From assembly GCA_039916225.1 (NCBI GenBank), contig JBDSLU010000076.1, positions 1 to 5,803 on the forward strand: a stretch of DNA of 5,803 nt. Direction: 5' to 3'. Made by a program: the position numbers and the translations under genes. The notes beneath the pieces were generated by a model. That model worked only from the letters and a program-made list of their open reading frames with translations. It did no database searches and was not told where the DNA came from. The DNA is from JBDSLU01 sp039916225. Lineage in GTDB: Bacteria; Acidobacteriota; Vicinamibacteria; Vicinamibacterales; Vicinamibacteraceae. This document shows positions 1-3,908 of this stretch, piece after piece (position 1 is the first letter of the stretch; each line of letters opens with the position of its first letter).

Positions 1-1036
1 CGTAGATCGTGATCAGCTGTCCGGCGGCGTTGCGGTAGTCCGAGAAGTCGCCGTTGCGCCACGCCGGAAGCGGCACTGTGAAGGTCTGGACGCTGGCGTT
101 CTCCTGTCGCAGGCCTTCGTAGTTGACGAAGAAGAAGGTCTTGTCCCGGTTGATCGGGCCGCCGAGGTTGCCGCCGAACTGGTTGCGCTTGAAGGCGCCC
201 TTCTTGCCGCCAGCGCGGTTGGTGAAGAAGTTGGTGGCGTCGAGCTTGGCGTTGCGCGCGAACTCCCACGCCGTGGCGCGCAGCGAGTTGCTGCCGCTCT
301 TGGTGATCAGGTTGAGGACGCCGCCACCGAGGCGGCCGAACTCGGCGCTGACCGCGTTGGTCTGGACGCTGAACTCCTGCACGGCGTCGACCGACGGCGT
401 GTAGTTCAGGTCGAGGATCGAGACGTTGTTCTCGGCGTTGACGTTGGAGACGCCGTCGATGGCGACCTCGGACGTGGCGTTGCGGCCGCCGCTGATCGAC
501 GGCGACGACCCGCCGTTGTTCGACGTCGGCGTGACGCCGGGCGCGAGGGTGGCGAGCGCGAACGGGTTGCGGCCGTTCAGCGGCAGGTCGACCATGCGCT
601 TGTTTTCGATTGTCTGGCTCATCGTCGAGCTCGTGACTTCGACGGAGGCGGCGGTGCCGCTGACCGTGACCGTCTCGGCGGCGGCGCCGACCTCGAGCTT
701 GATCTCGACGTCGCGGATCCCCTGGACGTCCAGCTTCACGTTGTCGAGCGCGGCGGTCTTGAAGCCGTCCATCGAGACGATGATCCGGTAGGTGCCGGGC
801 TTGAGGTTGGGCAACACCCAGCTGCCGCGGGCGTCTGACGTCAGGCTGCGGGTGTCGTTGGTGCTGACTTCGACGACCGAGACTCCGGCGCCGGGCAGGA
901 CGCCGCCGGTCGAGTCCTGGACGACCCCGCGCAGAGTGCCGTTGAATTGTTGCGCCTGGGCCGGCGCAACCAGCGCGGCCAGCAGGACGACGAGGCTGCC
1001 GGAGAGCAGCCTCAGGGCGTTACACGTCTTTGACAC
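1..1036 (-). CDS. Oar-like TonB-dependent receptor with carboxypeptidase-regulatory-like domain, N-terminal part (3' end outside window)
   Basis: This is the first 345 residues of an outer-membrane TonB-dependent receptor; members of this family are usually about 1000-1200 residues long. Translation of the minus strand from GTG at 1036 is open to the window edge. A signal peptide covers residues 1-28: Lys3, a hydrophobic LVVLLAALVAP core, and AQA before the cut. Residues about 31-118 form a CarboxypepD_reg-like beta-sandwich, with GVVQDSTGGVLPGAGV and the hallmark LPNLKPGTYRIIVSMDGFK. The plug domain follows at about 135-250, with LPLNGRNPFALATLAPGV, AIDGVSNVNAENN, VQEFSVQTNAVSAEFGRLGG and VLNLITKSGSN. 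The start of the barrel shows FKRNQFGGNLGGPI and FFFVNYEGLR. GTG was chosen because GGAGG lies six bases upstream and the signal peptide follows at once. Receptors of this class are known for importing large or polymeric ligands; the ligand here cannot be told. It faces away from the other genes and has its own promoter. Confidence 0.93.
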   Translation of the reverse strand, partial: MSKTCNALRLLSGSLVVLLAALVAPAQAQQFNGTLRGVVQDSTGGVLPGAGVSVVEVSTNDTRSLTSDARGSWVLPNLKPGTYRIIVSMDGFKTAALDNVKLDVQGIRDVEIKLEVGAAAETVTVSGTAASVEVTSSTMSQTIENKRMVDLPLNGRNPFALATLAPGVTPTSNNGGSSPSISGGRNATSEVAIDGVSNVNAENNVSILDLNYTPSVDAVQEFSVQTNAVSAEFGRLGGGVLNLITKSGSNSLRATAWEFARNAKLDATNFFTNRAGGKKGAFKRNQFGGNLGGPINRDKTFFFVNYEGLRQENASVQTFTVPLPAWRNGDFSDYRNAAGQLITIY

Positions 1037-1042
1037 TGTAGT

Positions 1043-1047
1043 CCTCC
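1043..1047 (-). promoter_or_regulatory. Shine-Dalgarno site of the Oar-like receptor
   Basis: GGAGG on the minus strand stands six bases before the GTG at 1036-1034. No ATG exists near the signal peptide, so this site decides the start. A second in-frame GTG at 1051-1049 is rejected because this site lies downstream of it. Confidence 0.75.
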
Positions 1048-1060
1048 ACACACCTCCCCA

Positions 1061-1105
1061 CGATCGACACCGCGCACGGGCGCACTGCGGTGCTCGGCGC
1101 GATCG
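1061..1105. repeat. Inverted repeat in the leader of the Oar-like receptor
   Basis: CACCGC (1068-1073) is complementary to GCGGTG (1087-1092) across a 13-base loop. Outside it, CGATCG occurs at 1061-1066 and again at 1100-1105. Together they could fold into a two-part hairpin with an unequal internal bulge. It lies between the proposed promoter and the ribosome binding site, so it would be in the 5' untranslated RNA. It could be a regulatory hairpin or simply GC-rich chance pairing. Confidence 0.3.
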
Positions 1106-1130
1106 ATGAGGCCTGTTTGATGGCGCGCAG

Positions 1131-1158
1131 AGTAGATGAGGTCAGACCAATCTGTCAA
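1131..1158 (-). promoter_or_regulatory. Putative sigma70-type promoter of the Oar-like receptor
   Basis: On the minus strand a perfect TTGACA (-35, 1158-1153) is followed after 16 bases by TCTACT (-10, 1136-1131), which matches TATAAT at four of six positions. Transcription would begin near 1124 and give a leader of roughly 90 bases. The -35 box overlaps the TGA stop of the small ORF at 1155-1364. The surrounding bases are richer in A/T than the genes. The call rests on consensus match only. Confidence 0.5.
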
Positions 1159-1364
1159 CATTGTTTCGTCAGGCTGCGAATCGCTGCCTCGCCGCCGGCC
1201 TCAGAAGTTCCGCCGCGTTGTAGCGCGTAAATACTAGAGAACATGGCGTCGTAAGGCTGAGTCCGATGCTCGAACCAACGCTGGGCTACGGGCTCTTGGA
1301 TCCGATCCTTGAAACCGTAGTGGTCCGCTAGCTCAACACATATGTAGTAAAGAGGCTTGTCCAC
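1155..1364 (-). CDS. Doubtful small ORF, hypothetical protein of 69 residues
   Basis: I do not recognise this protein. Read from GTG at 1364 it starts MDKPLYYICVELADHYGF, continues through WFEHRTQPYDAMFSSIYALQ and ends SLTKQC. It has no signal peptide or membrane segment and has two Cys (residues 9 and 69) and several aromatic residues. For it: GAGG lies four bases before the GTG, and the residue mix looks protein-like. Against it: third codon positions are much less G/C-rich than in the neighbours, the frame stays open upstream of the GTG as far as a TAA near 1462 with no ATG, and it sits where control sequences are expected. It could be a recently acquired small gene, the tail of a decayed gene, or chance. 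Its stop codon overlaps the -35 box of the downstream receptor. Confidence 0.25.
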   Translation of the reverse strand: MDKPLYYICVELADHYGFKDRIQEPVAQRWFEHRTQPYDAMFSSIYALQRGGTSEAGGEAAIRSLTKQC

Positions 1365-1452
1365 ATGGCCTCGGACGTCGGTGCTATCCGGTGTAGCCGC
1401 GCTCAGTCCGGGCCCGGCTTCGCGTCCAGCCCGCGGAGCGCCGTAGCCTGGT

Positions 1453-1472
1453 TGCCGTTATTTGACACGGCA
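1453..1472. repeat. Perfect inverted repeat overlapping the -35 box (operator candidate)
   Basis: TGCCGT (1453-1458) and ACGGCA (1467-1472) are exact inverted copies separated by TATTTGAC. The right half and spacer include the TTGACA at 1462-1467. A regulator bound here would cover the -35 element, so repression is the simplest guess. I cannot match it to a known binding motif. Confidence 0.4.
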
Positions 1473-1490
1473 GGGTTTTGGTGTTTCACT
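1462..1490 (+). promoter_or_regulatory. Putative promoter of the porin-cupredoxin-DHOR-receptor operon
   Basis: A perfect TTGACA (-35) is followed after 17 bases by TTCACT (-10), a weak match at three of six positions. It lies in an A/T-rich island just before the first gene. If real, transcription would start around 1497-1500, almost on the proposed TTG start codon, giving a leaderless or nearly leaderless message. This fits the lack of any Shine-Dalgarno sequence in front of that codon. The weak -10 means the call is tentative. Confidence 0.4.
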
Positions 1491-1497
1491 GTTGCTG

Positions 1498-1513
1498 TTT
1501 TGATTAGTCAAAA
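1498..1513. repeat. Perfect A/T-rich inverted repeat across the porin start
   Basis: TTTTGA (1498-1503) and TCAAAA (1508-1513) are exact inverted copies around TTAG. The repeat covers the proposed TTG start codon at 1500. It may be a second operator half, an RNA hairpin at the 5' end of the message, or chance in an A/T-rich patch. It is not a proper FNR or CRP site, because the spacing between TTGA and TCAA is four rather than six. Confidence 0.35.
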
Positions 1514-2290
1514 AATACTCTTTGCGTGGACGAGTGCCGCCGGGGTTGCCTTGGCTGCGGCGCTCACCGCCTCGACCGCGCAGGCCCAGGGCCAGAAGGC
1601 CGCCGACGACGACCATCAGCCGTCGACGCGGCTGTCCGGCTACATGGACTTCCACTACAACAAGTCGGAGCGGGCCGACGGCCGGCTCGACTTCCATCGC
1701 TTCGTCCTGCTCGTGACGCACGAGTTTTCGCCGCGCATCCGGTTCGTCGGTGAGCTGGAGCTCGAGCACGCTTTCGTCGAGGGGCTCGAGGAGGGCGGCG
1801 AACTCGAGCTGGAACAGGCGTACGTCGACTTCCTGCTCTCCCGGAGCTTCAACGTCCGGGCCGGCATGCTGCTGATGCCGGTCGGCATCCTCAACGAACG
1901 CCACGAGCCGCCGGTCTACTACGGCGTCGAGCGCACGTTCGTCGACACCCTGATCGTGCCGTCGACGTGGTTCGAGGTCGGCGCCGGCATCCACGGCGAG
2001 GTCGGCCGCGGCTGGCGCTACCGCCTGTTCGTGACGTCGCCGTTGAACGCCCTCGAGTTCAGCGCCGACGAGGGCATCCGTGGCGGACGCCAGAGGGGCA
2101 GCGAGACCAACATCGGCCGGGCGGCGCCTTGCCGATCCCGGCCTTCGATCGCGACGCCTGGGTGGTCGGCGCGACCTATTGGCCGGAGCCCGACATCGCG
2201 GTCAAGGTCGACTACATCGTCGCGCGCAATCGCAGTGGGGTGGTGCAGGCGCCGAACGCCTTCAACCTCGGTCTCGGATGGTGGTTCTGA
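1500..2290 (+). pseudogene. Outer-membrane porin-like beta-barrel gene, broken by frameshift and probable internal deletion
   Basis: The start was set at TTG 1500 because it opens a good signal peptide: MISQKILFAW, an Ala/Leu core, and AQA before Gln30. The barrel part shows amphipathic strands: LSGYMDFHYN, DFHRFVLLVTHEF, RIRFVGELELEHAF, LELEQAYVDFLL, FNVRAGMLLMPVG, then ERTFVDTLIVPSTWFEVGAG and GWRYRLFVTSP. I take it for a phosphate-selective-porin-like channel (OprO/OprP type). After about residue 205 (near base 2112-2132) the frame is lost. The true C-terminus continues in another frame as AFDRDAWVVGATYWPEPD to FNLGLGWWF, ending in Phe as outer-membrane barrels do. Spliced, it would have about 262 residues, whereas relatives, as I recall them, have about 380-400; so some 100 residues also seem lost at the joint. 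Unspliced, the first frame runs on to 2441 as an Arg/Ser-rich nonsense tail. Its stop overlaps the next start (TGATG). Confidence 0.72.
2115..2143. repeat. GC inverted repeat at the porin break point
   Basis: GGCCGGG (2115-2121) and CCCGGCC (2137-2143) are exact inverted copies 15 bases apart. ATCGGC (2112-2117) and GCCGAT (2131-2136) form an alternative pairing. The change of reading frame falls inside this structure, which could favour either a real deletion or a sequencing or assembly error. Confidence 0.5.
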
Positions 2291-2715
2291 TGCGCACGAC
2301 TCGCGCGATGGTGATGATGGCGGTGGTGCTCGCGACCGCTGTGGCGACCGCCACCCGGGCCCAGGACGCCGCGCCGGCGCAGCAGGCCCCGGCCGCGGCC
2401 GCGTCCCCGGCCACGGAGCAGACCGTCGAGGTCACGGCTGAACGCTTCGCGTTCCAGCCGTCCGAGATCACGGTTCCGCTCGGCACCACCCTCAACGTCG
2501 TGCTCAAGAGCGACGACACGACGCACGGCTTCCGCATCAAGGGCGAAGGCGTCAACGTGCAGGTGCCGAAGCGCGGCCGCGGCACGGTCACCGCCACCTT
2601 CACCCCGGCCAAGGCCGGCAAGTACACCTTCGAGTGTTCGCGCATCTGCGGCGCCGGCCACGGCTTCATGCGCGGCACGATCGTCGTCGTCGATCGCACG
2701 AGCGAGTCGAAATGA
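2290..2715 (+). CDS. Secreted cupredoxin with a CuA-type (cytochrome oxidase subunit II-like) copper site
   Basis: This protein of 141 residues is probably a periplasmic electron carrier. A signal peptide covers residues 1-24 (Arg2/Arg5, hydrophobic core, ATRA before Gln25). An Ala/Pro-rich linker follows (about 26-44), then one cupredoxin fold (about 45-135). The ligand pattern is clear: His79 in TTHGF, then Cys116, Cys120, His124 and Met127 in CSRICGAGHGFM. This is the full set of a dinuclear CuA centre as in COX2 and nitrous-oxide reductase. The residue usually Glu between the cysteines is Arg118; in CuA that position binds copper through its backbone carbonyl, so the centre may still form. 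Unlike COX2 it lacks membrane helices. The ATG overlaps the porin stop (TGATG), GGATGG stands eight bases upstream, and the end overlaps the DHOR gene by four bases, so translation is coupled both ways. A single-copper site is the alternative. Confidence 0.9.
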   Translation: MRTTRAMVMMAVVLATAVATATRAQDAAPAQQAPAAAASPATEQTVEVTAERFAFQPSEITVPLGTTLNVVLKSDDTTHGFRIKGEGVNVQVPKRGRGTVTATFTPAKAGKYTFECSRICGAGHGFMRGTIVVVDRTSESK

Positions 2716-3899
2716 CCGCCTCGCCTCGCGGCATCATCCTGCTCGCGGCCGCGGTCCTGGCCGCCACCGGTGTCGTCGTGGCTCAGGCGCGACCCAGCCA
2801 GCCCGGCGATCCGCTGCCCGGCGTCAGCGCGGCCGAGTTCGAGGAGTTCCGCCTCGGCCTCGACGATTTCCTCGAGGTCGAGACCGCCGAGGAAGGTCTG
2901 GGCCCGGCCTTCAACGGCACCAGCTGCGCGGCCTGCCACTCGGTTCCAGCCGTCGGCGGGATGAGCGCGATCGCCGAGGTCCGGGCCGGACGCTACACCG
3001 CCGACGGCCAGTATTTCGGCCTCGACGCGTCTGGCGAAACGCTGGTGCACCTGTTCTCGCTGCCCGGCCACGGGTGTCAGCCGATCATCCCGCCCGACGC
3101 CAACATCATCGTCCGGCGGATCCCGATCCCGGTGTTCGGCGCCGGCCTGGTCGAGGCCATCGCCGACGAGACGATCCTCGCCCTCGCCGATCCCGACGAT
3201 CGCGATCGGGACGGGGTCAGCGGCCGCGCCGCCATCGTCGTCGACCGCGGGACCGGCGACCGCCGCGTCGGCCGCTTCGGCTGGAAGGCGCAGCATGCGA
3301 CGCTGCTGGCGTTCTCGGCCGACGCCTATCGCAACGAGATGGGGATCACCAACGACCTGTTCCGCGACGAGCTGGCTGTCGGCGTCGACGCGGCCCGGAT
3401 GCGCGTCTGTGATCCGATCCCGGACACCGAGGACATCCCCGATCCGTTGACACGCCGGCGCGGCATCGACAACTTCGCCAGCTTCATGCGCTTTCTGGCG
3501 CCGGTCGATCCGGCGCCGAGCGACGCCGTCACGGGCGAAGGAGCCCGCGTCTTCGCGGCGGTCGGCTGCGCCTCGTGCCACGTGGCCTCGCTGACGACGG
3601 CCGAGAGCCGGCATCCGCTGTTCGACCGGCGGCGCGTCGCGCTGTTCTCCGATCTGCTGCTGCACGACGTGGCGACCGGCGACGGTATCCGCCAGGCGTC
3701 GGCCGAGCCGGACGAGATGCGCACCCCGGCGCTGTGGGGGCTGCGGCATCGGCGTCCGCTCTTGCACGACGGATCGGCGGCGACCATCGCCGACGCTATC
3801 CTCAGGCACGGCAAAGAAGCCGCCCGGGCCCGCGCCGGCTACGATCGTCTCGGCGACGACGAGCGGGCCGCGCTGCTGCGCTTCCTCGGGTCGCTGTAG
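2712..3899 (+). CDS. Di-heme oxidoreductase of the DUF1111/DHOR family (COG3488)
   Basis: This protein of 395 residues carries two c-type haem sites: CAACH at 72-76 (in FNGTSCAACHSVPAVGG) and CASCH at 286-290. Residues 1-24 form a signal peptide, so it acts in the periplasm, where c-type haems are attached. Family signatures are visible: IPIPVFGAGLVEAI (137-150), the acidic DPDDRDRDGVSGR loop (160-172) that may bind calcium, FGWKAQHATLLAF (189-201) with YRNEMGITN, and LLHDGSAATIADAILRHGK (350-368). The family is called a putative thiol oxidoreductase, but its reaction is not established; its fold relates it to cytochrome c peroxidases and MauG. Two other cysteines, Cys122 and Cys233, may form a disulfide. 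The length is near the shorter end for the family. Its ATG overlaps the cupredoxin stop (ATGA), which makes that copper protein a natural electron partner. An alternative ATG upstream at 2634 is rejected because it lies inside the cupredoxin gene and lacks an export signal. Confidence 0.93.
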   Translation: MTASPRGIILLAAAVLAATGVVVAQARPSQPGDPLPGVSAAEFEEFRLGLDDFLEVETAEEGLGPAFNGTSCAACHSVPAVGGMSAIAEVRAGRYTADGQYFGLDASGETLVHLFSLPGHGCQPIIPPDANIIVRRIPIPVFGAGLVEAIADETILALADPDDRDRDGVSGRAAIVVDRGTGDRRVGRFGWKAQHATLLAFSADAYRNEMGITNDLFRDELAVGVDAARMRVCDPIPDTEDIPDPLTRRRGIDNFASFMRFLAPVDPAPSDAVTGEGARVFAAVGCASCHVASLTTAESRHPLFDRRRVALFSDLLLHDVATGDGIRQASAEPDEMRTPALWGLRHRRPLLHDGSAATIADAILRHGKEAARARAGYDRLGDDERAALLRFLGSL

Positions 3900-3908
3900 C
3901 ATCGGGGC

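Larger units (their letters stand above)
1365..1499. other. Non-coding stretch upstream of the four-gene operon
   Basis: With the doubtful ORF at 1155-1364, this leaves about 460 bases (1037-1499) without a secure gene. Bases 1365-1450 are GC-rich and show no gene or RNA I recognise. An ATG at 1365 is in frame with the porin gene, but it would add 45 residues without barrel or export features ahead of the signal peptide, so I read it as non-coding. From about 1453 the base composition changes sharply to A/T-rich, marking the control region. Confidence 0.45.

Noticed and set aside
123..1109. Plus-strand open frames opposite the Oar-like receptor
   Set aside because: They are antisense shadows of a receptor whose signal peptide, regulatory-like domain and plug motifs are continuous on the minus strand.
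1255..1330. tRNA-like GCTCGAACC segment
   Set aside because: It resembles a T-loop only over a few bases. I find no matching acceptor, D or anticodon stems around it.
1365..1499. Porin start at ATG 1365
   Set aside because: It would place 45 residues without export or barrel features ahead of a good signal peptide and would put the promoter-like island inside the coding region.
1498..1513. FNR or CRP binding site
   Set aside because: TTGA and TCAA are four bases apart; these regulators need six between those half-sites.
1526..2000. Other short frames overlapping the porin, on both strands
   Set aside because: They are Arg/Ser/Pro-rich shadow frames without domains, while the barrel strands read clearly in the frame starting at 1500.
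2112..2441. Programmed ribosomal frameshifting in the porin gene
   Set aside because: There is no slippery heptamer at the joint, and a block of conserved barrel sequence also seems missing. A deletion or assembly error explains both facts.
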